A DNA stretch of 64,000 nt. Origin: Saccharopolyspora rosea (lineage in GTDB: Bacteria > Actinomycetota > Actinomycetes > Mycobacteriales > Pseudonocardiaceae). The notes under the pieces were generated by a model, which did not search any database, was not told where the DNA came from, and saw only the letters and a program-made list of their open reading frames with translations. Below, piece by piece: positions 32,273-39,949 of this stretch. The position numbers were made by a program, and so were the translations under genes. The stretch covers positions 5,518,001 to 5,582,000 of the forward strand of contig NZ_CP102826.1 in NCBI RefSeq assembly GCF_025643595.1, given 5' to 3'. Every line of letters begins with the position of its first letter. Position 1 is the first letter of the stretch.

Positions 32273-32989
32273 ATGGCGAGCAGTGACGTCCGGAGGAGTT
32301 CCCCCGCGTGGGTCGTCGCGGCCACCGTCGCGCTGGTGCTCGCGGCGGTGTTCTTCGGCCACGTACTGGGCCGCAGCACCGGGCAGGCCGCTCCCTCGTT
32401 CCGGCCGACCCCGCAGAACCCCGACCCGTCGCGGGCCATCCCCGGCGTGCAGATCGTCCAGTACCGGGACCGGCCGCACGTCGCCCCGGACCAGCGGGTC
32501 GCCTACGACCACAGCCCGCCGTTCGGCGGACCGCACGACGGGGTGTGGGCCGACTGCACCGGCGTGGTCTACCCGCGGCCGGTGCGCAGCGAGAACATGG
32601 TCCACTCGCTGGAGCACGGGGCCGTGTGGATCGCCTACGCCCCCGGGCGGGTCGACGACGCCGGACTGCGGCGCCTCGCGGCCCGCGTCGACGGCAAGCC
32701 GTACACCATGATGTCGCCCTACCCCGGGCTCGACCGGCCGATCTCGTTGCAGTCCTGGGGCCACCAGCTCAAGGTCGACCGCGCCGACGACCCGCGCATC
32801 GACCAGTTCATCGCCGCGCTGCGGCTGAACTCCCACGGCGTCTACCCGGAAGTGGGGGCGACTTGCCAGGCGCACCCCGGGACCTTCGACATCTCCGCCC
32901 CACCACCGTTCGATCCCACCCCGCCCGGCCCGGACGCGGTGCCCATGAACGGCCGCGGCGCCGCGGGCGGCGGCCCGATGGGGCGGTGA
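32273..32989 (+). CDS. DUF3105 membrane-anchored protein
   Basis: This 238-residue protein has one N-terminal membrane segment ([21 protein letters not shown], residues 13-33) and an extracytoplasmic DUF3105 domain with [15 protein letters not shown] (about residue 110) and [19 protein letters not shown] (about 143). The conserved His residues may bind metal, but the function is not established. The start ATG 32273 opens [10 protein letters not shown]. It overlaps the DUF305 gene by four bases; the two families are frequently adjacent in actinobacteria. Confidence 0.9.
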   Translation: MASSDVRRSSPAWVVAATVALVLAAVFFGHVLGRSTGQAAPSFRPTPQNPDPSRAIPGVQIVQYRDRPHVAPDQRVAYDHSPPFGGPHDGVWADCTGVVYPRPVRSENMVHSLEHGAVWIAYAPGRVDDAGLRRLAARVDGKPYTMMSPYPGLDRPISLQSWGHQLKVDRADDPRIDQFIAALRLNSHGVYPEVGATCQAHPGTFDISAPPPFDPTPPGPDAVPMNGRGAAGGGPMGR

Positions 32990-33630
32990 CCGTGCGCGTC
33001 CTCACCGCCACCGCGGGCACCCTGGCGCTGCTGCTGCTCGGCGCGGCGCTCGGCCTGCTCATCAAGGTCCCGACGCTGTCCGCCGATCCGCGTCCGACCG
33101 CCGTCGACACCGGCTTCGCGCAGGACATGACCACCCACCACCAGCAGGCGGTGACCATGGCCACCCTGGCGCGCGAACGCACCTCCGACGCCGCGGTGCG
33201 CCAGCTCGCCTTCGACATCGACACCAACCAGCGGGACCAGATCGGCCGCATGCAGGGCTGGCTCGACCTCTGGGGCCAACCCGCGCAACCCACCGGCCCG
33301 GCCATGCAGTGGATGACCGCGCAGCACCACCACGCCGCCTCGCTGACCGCCGACGCCCGGACCACCGGCCCCATGCCTGGCATGGCCACCGCGGACGAAC
33401 TCTCCCGCCTCCGGGCGCTGCGCGGCCCGGAGTTCGACGTCTACTTCCTCCAGCTGATGCTGCGCCACCACGAGGGCGGCGCCCCCATGGCCGACTACGG
33501 CGCCCGGCACGCGGCCGTGCCCGCCGTCCGCGAGCTGGCCGCGAACATGCTGGGCGCGCAACGGGCGGAGGCCGAGTTCATGCGTCGGATGCTCGCGGCT
33601 CGCCACGCCGGGGTCCTGCCTTCCCGGTGA
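32986..33630 (+). CDS. DUF305 secreted or membrane-anchored protein
   Basis: This 214-residue protein has an N-terminal signal or anchor (residues 5-25, TATAGTLALLLLGAALGLLIK) and a His/Met-rich DUF305 domain: DMTTHHQQAVTMATLA, QHHHAASL, and the second repeat FLQLMLRHHEGGAPMADY. DUF305 is a ferritin-like, often metal-associated helical domain; its role is not settled. GTG 32986 overlaps the DUF3105 stop (GTGA). His-rich motifs and the CDF exporter gene nearby suggest a metal-handling neighbourhood, which is inference. Confidence 0.9.
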   Translation: MTVRVLTATAGTLALLLLGAALGLLIKVPTLSADPRPTAVDTGFAQDMTTHHQQAVTMATLARERTSDAAVRQLAFDIDTNQRDQIGRMQGWLDLWGQPAQPTGPAMQWMTAQHHHAASLTADARTTGPMPGMATADELSRLRALRGPEFDVYFLQLMLRHHEGGAPMADYGARHAAVPAVRELAANMLGAQRAEAEFMRRMLAARHAGVLPSR

Positions 33631-33632
33631 GG

Positions 33633-33652
33633 AAGGGAACCTTTCTGTCACG
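33633..33652. repeat. Half copy of the interspersed palindrome
   Basis: AAGGGAACCTTTCTGTCACG matches the left half of the palindrome and stops at the centre. It begins 2 bp past the DUF305 stop and is followed 12 bp later by a degenerate full copy. Confidence 0.75.
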
Positions 33653-33664
33653 CAGGGCGCGAGG

Positions 33665-33704
33665 AAGGGAACTCCTCCGCCACGGATGACAGGAAGGTTC
33701 CCTT
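33665..33704. repeat. Interspersed palindrome, copy 5 (degenerate core)
   Basis: Outer arms AAGGGAAC and GTTCCCTT are intact over the 40-bp span, but the core is CACGGATG rather than CACATGTG and the inner arms no longer pair well. It is followed by the CATCGTC flank also seen near other copies. Confidence 0.8.
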
Positions 33705-33744
33705 CATCGTCATGGCACCCGACCGTCCTCTCGCTGGTGCGAGG

Positions 33745-33784
33745 AAGGGAACTTTTCTGCCACATGTGACAGGAAAGTTCCCTT
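33745..33784. repeat. Interspersed palindrome, copy 6
   Basis: 40 bp centred on CACATGTG (33761-33768). The left arm is AAGGGAACTTTTCTGCCACA and the right arm differs from its complement at two positions. It is the third unit in a 152-bp cluster between the DUF305 gene and the convergent CDF gene. Confidence 0.88.
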
Positions 33785-33795
33785 GCTCCCCTTCC

Positions 33796-34713
33796 TCACC
33801 AGGTGAGCGCCTGGCAGCGCCTGGCGCACTCCGCCGGTTCGACCTGGAGCGTGGCGTGGTCGATGCGGTAGCGCTCGGACAGCAGGCGCTGCGCGGCGAC
33901 CAGGACACCACCGTGGTCGGCGTCCGCGCCGGTGGTCAGGTGGGCCGAGGCGACCTCCATACCGGAAGTGAGGGTCCACACGTGCAGGTCGTGGACCTCG
34001 GTGACCGACGGGAGCTTGGCCAGCTCGTCGCGCAGCTCGGTGACGTCGACGCGGTCGGGGGCCTGTTGGACGAGGATCCGCAGCGCCTGGCGGGCGAGCT
34101 TGAAGGTGCGCGGCAGGACGAACAGGCCCACCGCGACCGCCACGATCGGGTCGGCCAGGTACCAGCCGAAAGCCCAGGTCAGCAGCCCACCGAACAGGAC
34201 CCCGACGGATCCGACGGTGTCGGCGAGCACTTCCAGGTAGGCGCCGCGAACGTTCAGGCTCTCGTCCGCGCCACTCCGGAGCAGGCCGAACACGGCGAGG
34301 TTCGCCACGAGCCCGGTCGCCGCGGTGAGGATCATCGGCAGCCCGGCGACCTCCGGGGGCTGGCGGAGCCGGTCGACGGCCTCGTAGACGATGTAGCCGG
34401 CGACGCCGAACAGCAACATCGCGTTAGCGAGCGCCGCCAGCACTTCCACGCGGTAGAGGCCGAAGGTCCGCTTGCCGCTGGTGGGCCGTTGAGCAGCGGT
34501 GATCGCCGCGAGCGCCATCCCCACCCCGAGCACGTCGGTGAGCATGTGCCCGGCATCGGACAGCAGCGCGAGCGACGAGCTGGTGAACCCGACGACCGCC
34601 TCCAGCACGAAGAAGGCGAACAGGATCACGAACGCCCCGACCATCCGCCGCCGGTACCTTCCGGACGCGCTCACCGCATCGGCTGCGGTGCCGTGCCCGT
34701 GGCCATGCCCCAT
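33796..34713 (-). CDS. Cation diffusion facilitator family metal exporter
   Basis: This 305-residue CDF (CzcD/ZitB-type) transporter has a His-rich start MGHGHGHG, six membrane segments, and the metal-binding HxxxD sites in LLSDAGHMLTDV (about residue 50) and LEVLADTVGSVGVL (about 155). A C-terminal cytoplasmic metal-binding domain ends VHDLHVWTLTSGMEVASAHL. It exports zinc, cobalt or a similar divalent metal by proton antiport. ATG 34713 follows a strong AGGAGGTG; upstream extension crosses a palindrome repeat and is rejected. Confidence 0.92.
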   Translation of the reverse strand: MGHGHGHGTAADAVSASGRYRRRMVGAFVILFAFFVLEAVVGFTSSSLALLSDAGHMLTDVLGVGMALAAITAAQRPTSGKRTFGLYRVEVLAALANAMLLFGVAGYIVYEAVDRLRQPPEVAGLPMILTAATGLVANLAVFGLLRSGADESLNVRGAYLEVLADTVGSVGVLFGGLLTWAFGWYLADPIVAVAVGLFVLPRTFKLARQALRILVQQAPDRVDVTELRDELAKLPSVTEVHDLHVWTLTSGMEVASAHLTTGADADHGGVLVAAQRLLSERYRIDHATLQVEPAECARRCQALTW

Positions 34714-34740
34714 CGGCACACCTCCTTCCGCCTCCACCAG

Positions 34741-34768
34741 ATATATAGTCAGATGCGCATGGTTGCAA
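34741..34768 (-). promoter_or_regulatory. Possible promoter and operator of the metal exporter gene
   Basis: On the minus strand TTGCAA (34763-34768) and an ATATAT/TATATA box (34741-34747) lie 15-16 bp apart, unusually AT-rich for this genome. An 8-bp palindrome ATGCGCAT (34753-34760) sits between them, where a metal sensor could act. Assigned by pattern only. Confidence 0.35.
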
Positions 34769-34798
34769 GTACCCGTGGCAGCGGGCCGCTGCGACCTG

Positions 34799-34846
34799 GA
34801 GCAAGGGAACTTTTCTGCCACATGTGGCAGAAAAGTTCCCTTGCTC
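34799..34846. repeat. Interspersed palindrome, copy 7 (perfect, 48 bp)
   Basis: Every position pairs: GAGCAAGGGAACTTTTCTGC on the outside left and its complement on the right, centred on CACATGTG (34819-34826). It is the best-preserved copy with the GAGC/GCTC ends. It lies between the CDF gene promoter region and the tRNA-Arg gene. Confidence 0.92.
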
Positions 34847-34951
34847 TCCACTGCCCCGCCGGGATCGGGCCCCGGAGAGACGCGGAAGGCGCCCCCGGTT
34901 CGGAGGGCGCCGGGAGGGTGCGCTAAGCTAGTGATCGTCCGCAGGGAACAA

Positions 34952-35024
34952 GCCCTCGTAGCTCAGCGGATAGAGCACTGCCCTCCGGAGGCAGGTGTCG
35001 CAGGTTCGAGTCCTGCCGAGGGCG
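34952..35024 (+). tRNA. tRNA-Arg (anticodon CCG)
   Basis: A complete cloverleaf can be read. The acceptor GCCCTCG pairs with CGAGGGC. The D arm is GCTCAGCGGATAGAGC. The anticodon stem CTGCC/GGCAG holds the loop CTCCGGA with anticodon CCG. The T arm is GCAGG-TTCGAGT-CCTGC, and a discriminator G ends the 73-nt gene. It reads CGG codons. Its 3' 51 bases form part of the left attachment site of the integrated element, and the gene stays intact because the element restores the same sequence. Confidence 0.96.
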
Positions 35025-35025
35025 C
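34974..35025. other. attL core (52-bp direct repeat, left)
   Basis: This 52-bp stretch, from the last D-arm bases of tRNA-Arg to one base past the discriminator, is identical to 54147-54198. The match begins AGCACTGCCCTCCGG and ends CGAGGGCGC, and the sequences diverge on both sides. It is the crossover core used by the tyrosine integrase encoded 130 bp away. Confidence 0.93.
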
Positions 35026-35040
35026 ACAGCAAGACCAGCC

Positions 35041-35083
35041 AGAACCGCCCCTGAGCAGGCAGAACGCCGCCAAGGGCGGTTCT
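35041..35083. terminator. Hairpin between tRNA-Arg and the integrase gene
   Basis: AGAACCGCCC (35041-35050) and GGGCGGTTCT (35074-35083) form a perfect 10-bp stem with a 23-nt loop. It lies 17 bp past the tRNA and 70 bp past the integrase stop, so it can end both convergent transcripts. It belongs to the element: the tRNA's own terminator is now at the right end near 54206. Confidence 0.6.
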
Positions 35084-35132
35084 GTCGTTCGGTCACCGTC
35101 TGCCACTGGCGGGCAGGGTCTGCCGTAGTTCA

Positions 35133-35146
35133 CGTGCAATGCACGT
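35133..35146. other. Possible integrase arm-type site, left
   Basis: CGTGCAATGCACGT, itself almost palindromic, lies 108 bp inside attL. The right end has CGTGCAATCCACGT at 54074-54087, 60 bp inside attR, matching 13 of 14 bases. Paired motifs flanking a core are what arm-binding tyrosine integrases need. Confidence 0.4.
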
Positions 35147-35153
35147 ACACGCC

Positions 35154-36527
35154 TCAGGCGTCGGATCGGTAGCCGAAGAAGTCCTCTACCCGCTGGCGCG
35201 AAACCACGTCCTGTCCGTGCAGGCATGCCGCGTAGATCTCCAGCAGCACGGCCACGGAGTGACCCGCCCAGCGGGCCACCGTCGCCGGATCGACCCCGGC
35301 TGCGAGCCAGGAGCTGACCGCGGCATGCCGCAGGGAGTACGGGCGCCGGCACAGCCGCGAGGCCACCACCTCCTTGGTGAAAGTCGCCGCGCGTGCGGCT
35401 CGCCACACCCGCATGTAGGTCATCTTCGGCACGTCCTCTCCTCGCTCGCCGGTGAAGACCAAGCCCGTGGGCTCGTACTCGGCCAGGTGCCTGTTCAGCA
35501 GATCGGTGAGTTCGGGAGAGCACGGGACCGGCCTCCCCTCGTCCGTCCCTCTGTTCTTGAGCCCTCGGACCTCGCGTGCTTTCCCGGTCCCGGTCCAGTG
35601 GCGTCCGGCGTGAGGGTGGGCGTCTTCGACGTAGATCTCCCCCCAACCCGCCTTCGGGAGGTTCAGGTTGGAGACGCGGAGCGCGACGGCCTCTTCTGGC
35701 CGCAGCCCGGCGAAATACATCACGCCGAAGAACGCCTCCAGGCGCGGGCCGCTCCGCTGGATCTGGCGGACTCCGGCCAACAGCGTGCGGGCCTGCACCG
35801 GGTTGGGAACGGTTCGGGGATCGATCGTGCGGGATCCCTTCGGCATCGATGCCCACTTCTCCTCGCGGAGCGGGTTGTCGTCCAGGGCTCCCCGCTTGGC
35901 GCCGTAGGACAGGACGCTCGACAAGACGGTGCGGGTCTTGCGCGCCACCGACGGTGCGTACTTCTCTCCGGACAGGCGCGTAGTGACCGCTTTCTCAAGG
36001 GCGTCCAGCACTCGCTGTTCCTGAGCCACGCTCACCGGCAGGCTGTGGCGTGAGCACCAGTCGAGAATCTCCTTGACCTCGACGGGAACTTCCTCCGAGC
36101 GCTTCTGCGGGTTGAACCCCCATCCACGAAGTGCGGACCGGATGGCGCGGTCATCGGGTCGCCCGCGACCCTGCGGCAGGAACACGGGGGTGACCCGAAT
36201 CAGGGCCTCGGCCAACGTTTGTCGGGCCGTCGCCGCGGACTCGGGCCACTTCATGTCGACGTACTCGCATGCGAGGTCGAACCAGGGCATGTCGCGACGC
36301 CTACGTCCCATCGACGCCGGGAGGCCGGCAACCGTGTCGAAGGGCTCGCCACGGTTCTGGGCGGAGACGAGGTCGGAACGAAAGCCGTCCGCTTGGGCGC
36401 GCGACTTGAACGACTCGTAGAACTCGGCGGAGCCGACGCGCCACCGAACGCTGTAGCTGGTCACTCTGCCGTGCTTGTTCTTGCGCGGCTTGATGTTCCA
36501 CACGCTCACGTCGAAGCTGGTCGGCAT
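35154..36527 (-). CDS. int: Tyrosine recombinase integrase of the AICE
   Basis: This 457-residue phage-type integrase catalyses site-specific insertion at the tRNA-Arg 3' end. It has an N-terminal arm-binding region, a SAM-like core-binding domain (about 160-235) and a catalytic domain with Arg in FAGLRPEEAVALR (about 275), Arg and His in PYSLRHAAVSSWL (about 398, with Tyr replacing the usual first His as in related AICE integrases), GH in WAGHSV and the nucleophile Tyr in LLEIYAACLHG (about 431). ATG 36527 directly abuts the xis stop (TGAATG), so excisionase and integrase are coupled. It lies next to attL with its 3' end facing the core. Confidence 0.94.
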   Translation of the reverse strand: MPTSFDVSVWNIKPRKNKHGRVTSYSVRWRVGSAEFYESFKSRAQADGFRSDLVSAQNRGEPFDTVAGLPASMGRRRRDMPWFDLACEYVDMKWPESAATARQTLAEALIRVTPVFLPQGRGRPDDRAIRSALRGWGFNPQKRSEEVPVEVKEILDWCSRHSLPVSVAQEQRVLDALEKAVTTRLSGEKYAPSVARKTRTVLSSVLSYGAKRGALDDNPLREEKWASMPKGSRTIDPRTVPNPVQARTLLAGVRQIQRSGPRLEAFFGVMYFAGLRPEEAVALRVSNLNLPKAGWGEIYVEDAHPHAGRHWTGTGKAREVRGLKNRGTDEGRPVPCSPELTDLLNRHLAEYEPTGLVFTGERGEDVPKMTYMRVWRAARAATFTKEVVASRLCRRPYSLRHAAVSSWLAAGVDPATVARWAGHSVAVLLEIYAACLHGQDVVSRQRVEDFFGYRSDA

Positions 36528-36716
36528 TCAGGCGGCCTCCTTGCAGGTGTCGAGCCACATGTCGAGGTCGTCGCGGCAGACGCGGAGTTCTCCGTTCGGC
36601 AGCTTTGTGCAACGCGGCGCGATTCCCTTGGCGCGCCACTTGTAGAAGGTGTCTCGGGAGATCCCGATCTCCTCGCAGAGATCGGGGATGGTGAGGTACT
36701 CGCGTCGGCGAGCCAT
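36528..36716 (-). CDS. xis: Excisionase (HTH_17 / MerR-like DNA-binding protein)
   Basis: This 62-residue protein is a single winged helix: YLTIPDLCEEIGISRDTFYKWRAKGIAPRC, then LRVCRDDLDMWLD. Such proteins bend the attachment DNA and direct the integrase towards excision. Its stop is immediately followed by the int ATG. The gene lies downstream of the GTTACG dyad, which may also carry its promoter. Confidence 0.9.
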   Translation of the reverse strand: MARRREYLTIPDLCEEIGISRDTFYKWRAKGIAPRCTKLPNGELRVCRDDLDMWLDTCKEAA

Positions 36717-36769
36717 GGCGTCCCCTTAGATGGAGTCGTGGCGGTCCGTAGTACAGAGCGGCTCCTGGG

Positions 36770-36937
36770 CGTAACTTGCGTAACTGGCGTAACTTCACTG
36801 GTCAGGCGGTTACGTATGGTTTCGGCGGTTACGCATGGATGCGTAACTGAACAGGCGGGGTTACGGATCTGGACGTAACCCGGGTTCTTTGCCGTAACCG
36901 CCTGACCTGGATGGTTACGCTGGTTACGCAAGTTACG
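36770..36937. other. Dyad array of twelve GTTACG hexamers, candidate replication origin or control region
   Basis: Six CGTAAC copies start at 36770, 36779, 36788, 36842, 36874 and 36893. Six GTTACG copies start at 36809, 36828, 36860, 36914, 36923 and 36932. The leftmost three and rightmost three are each spaced exactly 9 bp and point towards each other. Within the array a 15-bp perfect inverted repeat pairs GGTCAGGCGGTTACG (36800-36814) with CGTAACCGCCTGACC (36893-36907). This density is typical of iterons or of a cooperatively bound operator. It lies between the helicase-like gene and xis; the last copy covers the helicase gene's stop. Confidence 0.75.
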
Positions 36938-38300
36938 CAGGAATACGGGTCTCCGGCGGCAGGTAGCGACGCCATGCGTCGCTGAGGCCGACCTGCTCAA
37001 CCGGCTTGACGGTGGCGAAGGTGACATAGCCGCGGCGCGACTCGTTGGCTGCGTCCTTGAACACCATCGGTTTGACGCCGTAGCGTCCAAGCTCCTTGGC
37101 TAGTCGGCGGTTGTCGAGCGGTTTGCCGTTCAGATCGGCCCACGGTGCCTCGTCCAACTCGTGCAGGGCGGGGAGGATCTCGGAGGTGGGCATGCGGTCG
37201 CTTCCTCGCGCTGTGAACAGCTCCCGCAGGTCTGCCAGGAGTCGCACACCGATCGAGCCGTTGGTGTTGGTGGCGGCGACGAAGTGGGTGCAGGCAGCAC
37301 GGGCGGTGTCGGGCCAGTGGCCCCCAGCGGCGTCGGCGATGGCCAGCAGCGGTTCCCAGATCTCGGCGGGCCGGTCGACGACACCGTCGGGCATCTGCGG
37401 ACGCGCGGCGGCCAGCTGGTCGGCGACGCTGGTGATCCAGGCGGCCATCTCGTCACGCAACGGGCGAGCCTGGGCTTCGACGTCGCGTTCGCGGAAGGGT
37501 TCGACGTACTCGTCCGGTGCGCGCTTGCGCATGTGGATGGTGATCGCGCGAGTAGTGATGGTGGCCGGCATGCCCCCGGCGATCCCGGCCAGCGCGGCCG
37601 GGGCGTAGACCGGGAAGCGTTGCACGTCCATTTTCTTCGCGTCACCGACGCAGCGGGCGATGGTGGCTGAGCGCTTGTACCCGGCGTTGAGCATTCCGCG
37701 CAGATCCTCGTAGTTCCCGCCGGTTTTCGGGTTGAAGATCGTGTCGACCTCATCGAAGAGGATCGTGATCGGCCCGTCGGCGACCATGCGGAACAGCGCC
37801 GCCGTGGTCGCGGAGATGGTCATCTCCGGTGCCTTGACGAGGTACTGGGCCACTTCGAGCACGCGGGTCTTGCCGCTGCCGGGCTCGGCGGAGTCCAGGA
37901 TCAGCCGCGGGGAGACGTAGAAGTACTCGGCGGCGTGGGTGTGGGCGTACCACAACGCCAGGGTCGGCGCGCAGTGCTCGTCCGGGAAAGCGTTGAACCG
38001 CCGGATGAACGCGGTCACGTCGTCGAGCACCTGGTGCCCATCGCGCCCGGTCGGTGCGGGGTGTCCCAGCCAGGTCAACGGTTCCTCTCTCGCGCTGCCG
38101 GTCGTGGGCGTCTCGGGGCTGCGCCCGCCGTCGACGGGCACGGAGCTGGCCTGGTCAACCAGCCACGCGCTCTGGCAATCCTCGGTGCAGAAGTCCAGCG
38201 AGGGGGAATCCCCGAGCGGCTGTCCACAGCGAGCGCACTCGCCCCGGTCGGACAGAACCTGATCGATCGCCGACACGGCACGGTCGAATTCAGCGCTCAT
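36933..38300 (-). CDS. DUF3631 protein with P-loop, probable AICE replication helicase
   Basis: This 455-residue protein has an N-terminal zinc-ribbon-like region (CARCGQPLG ... FCTEDCQSAWL, residues 21-50), a P-loop LDSAEPGSGKTRVLEVA (about 140), a Walker B in ITILFDEVDTIF (about 182) and the DUF3631 C-terminal domain (ADLRELFTARG ... LNGKPLDNRRLAKELGRYGV). DUF3631 occurs in plasmid and phage primase-helicase proteins. Start ATG 38300 has AGGAGG 6 bases upstream. The position beside the hexamer dyad supports a replication initiation role; the exact activity is inferred. Confidence 0.78.
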   Translation of the reverse strand: MSAEFDRAVSAIDQVLSDRGECARCGQPLGDSPSLDFCTEDCQSAWLVDQASSVPVDGGRSPETPTTGSAREEPLTWLGHPAPTGRDGHQVLDDVTAFIRRFNAFPDEHCAPTLALWYAHTHAAEYFYVSPRLILDSAEPGSGKTRVLEVAQYLVKAPEMTISATTAALFRMVADGPITILFDEVDTIFNPKTGGNYEDLRGMLNAGYKRSATIARCVGDAKKMDVQRFPVYAPAALAGIAGGMPATITTRAITIHMRKRAPDEYVEPFRERDVEAQARPLRDEMAAWITSVADQLAAARPQMPDGVVDRPAEIWEPLLAIADAAGGHWPDTARAACTHFVAATNTNGSIGVRLLADLRELFTARGSDRMPTSEILPALHELDEAPWADLNGKPLDNRRLAKELGRYGVKPMVFKDAANESRRGYVTFATVKPVEQVGLSDAWRRYLPPETRIPA

Positions 38301-38893
38301 GCAGCCCTCCTGTTGGTCGACGGCTGTTCCGGGGCGGGGCGTACGACCTGCTCGGGGGCGGGCTCGCGGTCCCAGGCGCGGAGTTCGTTCTCGGTGCGGT
38401 GCCAGAGGTCGACGAGGTCGTCGTCGAGGTCGACGAGGGTGTGCAGGTCGGTGAGGCTGGCGTGTGCGGCGGCGGTGAGCAGGCGTTGGGCGTGTTCGGC
38501 CACTGCCCACCGCAGCGCGGATTCCAGGACGTCGGCCTTCAGCCGCGCTCCGGCCTCGGGGTAGGGCGCGAACTGGTGGGTTTCGAAGATCCAGTGGGCG
38601 AACTGCTTGTGTCGGTCCTCGGTGTCGAGCAGGCCGCGGCGGCGGGCCTCGCCGAGCAGCACCCGCGGGTCCGGGTCGATCCCGGCGGCCACGACGGTGA
38701 GGATCAGCTCGACCACGACGCCGCGGATGCCGGGTCCGGCGTCGGTGGGCCGCATGCCGGCCAGCAGCTCTCGGGCGCGGTGGGCCGGGCAGGTCATCAG
38801 GCAGCCAAGGAATCCGCGTACGGGGTCGAGTTCGCCCTCCCGGGGTGGGAACAGGCTGTCGGGCAGGTGGTCGGGCATGGTGTCCTCCGGCAA
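38297..38893 (-). CDS. DnaB N-terminal-domain-like protein
   Basis: This 198-residue protein resembles the helical N-terminal domain of replicative helicase DnaB: VRGFLGCLMTCPAHRARELL, then IRGVVVELILTVVAAGIDPDPRVLLGEARRRGLL, and a closing LESALRWAVAEHAQRLLTAA. There is no ATPase domain. It could recruit primase or interact with the host or element helicase. Its end overlaps the start of the DUF3631 gene by four bases (ATGA), so the two are made together. Assignment rests on pattern similarity. Confidence 0.6.
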   Translation of the reverse strand: MPEDTMPDHLPDSLFPPREGELDPVRGFLGCLMTCPAHRARELLAGMRPTDAGPGIRGVVVELILTVVAAGIDPDPRVLLGEARRRGLLDTEDRHKQFAHWIFETHQFAPYPEAGARLKADVLESALRWAVAEHAQRLLTAAAHASLTDLHTLVDLDDDLVDLWHRTENELRAWDREPAPEQVVRPAPEQPSTNRRAA

Positions 38894-38914
38894 AGGCGAT
38901 TCGGGTGGTGGGGC

Positions 38915-39949
38915 TCAGGCGGCCTGCTCGTCGTGGCGTGGGGCGAGCGCGGGGCTGGTTCGTGGCAGCAGCGTGGCGAGCGCGGCGGTGGCTTGTTGGG
39001 GGACGACGCCGTTGCCGAGCAGTCGGAGTTGGTCGTTGCGGGTCAGGCCGGGCACGGCGGTGACGTGTCCGGCCGGCAGGCCCATCGGCCACTCGACGAA
39101 GGCGGGGGCGAGTTGTTCGCCGCCGCGTCGTCCGGGTCGGGTCGGTGCGGGTGCGCGCCGGCCGAGGAGCTGTTCCCAGCGGTGGATGGCGGCCCCGTAG
39201 GGGCCCCAATCGCGGTCACCGCCGAGGGCAGCGTCAGATCCCCCGCCGAGCCCCGCTGGTTCGGCCCGCCCTTCGCCCCGTCGGTGGCTCGGGGCGTGGG
39301 CAGCAGGGTCACCATGGTGCGCAGGTCCGGCGCCCCGGTGCCGTGGTGACCGGGGCCGTTGGCGTCCGAGGTCGTCGGCGTGGGCAGCAGCCGCCCGTCG
39401 GTGGGCGAGGAGGAAGACGCGGAACCTGGCATGGGGGGCGCCGATGTCGGCAGCAGCCAGGCCGCACCACGCCGCGTCATACCCGAGGTCGGCCAGCTCG
39501 CCGAGTACGGCTCCGAGTGCCCGCAGAACGCGGGTTGGCCGGTCTCCCACACACCACGGGCAGGGTTCCAGGTCGCCAGCGGCTGCTGGGGCGGACAGGA
39601 GTCCGCGGACATTCTCGATCACCACCAGTCCAGGTCGAAGGGCGTCGATGGCGCGGGCCATGTGCTCCCACAGCCCGGAGCGGGCACCGGCCAGGCCGAC
39701 GCGGCGCCCGGCCAAACTGAGGTCCTGGCAGGGGAATCCGCCGGTGAGCACATCGACCGGCTCGGTGGTGGTCCAGTCGATGGCGGTGACGTCGCCGAGG
39801 TTCGGCACGTCGGGCTGGTGATACGCCAGCACCGCGCTCGCGGCGGGGTCGTTGTCGGCGTGCCAGACCACCGCCCCGCCGAGCGCGTCCTCGACGGCGA
39901 GGTCGAGGCCGCCGTACCCGGTGAACAGGCTGCCGATGCGCAGGCTCAT
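38915..39949 (-). CDS. C5-cytosine DNA methyltransferase
   Basis: This 344-residue SAM-dependent methyltransferase has motif I in GSLFTGYGGLDLAVEDAL (residue 7), motif IV with the catalytic Cys in LTGGFPCQDLSLAG (about 74), motif VI VIENVRGLL (about 112), motif VIII ARFRVFLLAH (about 173) and motif X QLRLLGNGVVPQQA (about 310). No restriction endonuclease is adjacent, so it is an orphan enzyme that may protect or mark the element's DNA on transfer. The variable target-recognition stretch (about 182-245) is Ala/Arg/His-rich and reads in another frame as two LLPTP repeats, suggesting a compensated frameshift. ATG overlaps the upstream DnaN-like stop. Confidence 0.88.
   Translation of the reverse strand: MSLRIGSLFTGYGGLDLAVEDALGGAVVWHADNDPAASAVLAYHQPDVPNLGDVTAIDWTTTEPVDVLTGGFPCQDLSLAGRRVGLAGARSGLWEHMARAIDALRPGLVVIENVRGLLSAPAAAGDLEPCPWCVGDRPTRVLRALGAVLGELADLGYDAAWCGLAAADIGAPHARFRVFLLAHRRAAAAHADDLGRQRPRSPRHRGAGPAHHGDPAAHAPSHRRGEGRAEPAGLGGGSDAALGGDRDWGPYGAAIHRWEQLLGRRAPAPTRPGRRGGEQLAPAFVEWPMGLPAGHVTAVPGLTRNDQLRLLGNGVVPQQATAALATLLPRTSPALAPRHDEQAA

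Noticed and set aside
33633-34846. Palindromes read as a CRISPR array
   Set aside because: Spacing is irregular, units are themselves palindromic, no unique equal-length spacers and no cas genes are present.
38915-39949. Restriction-modification system
   Set aside because: Only a cytosine methyltransferase is present; no adjacent gene looks like an endonuclease.
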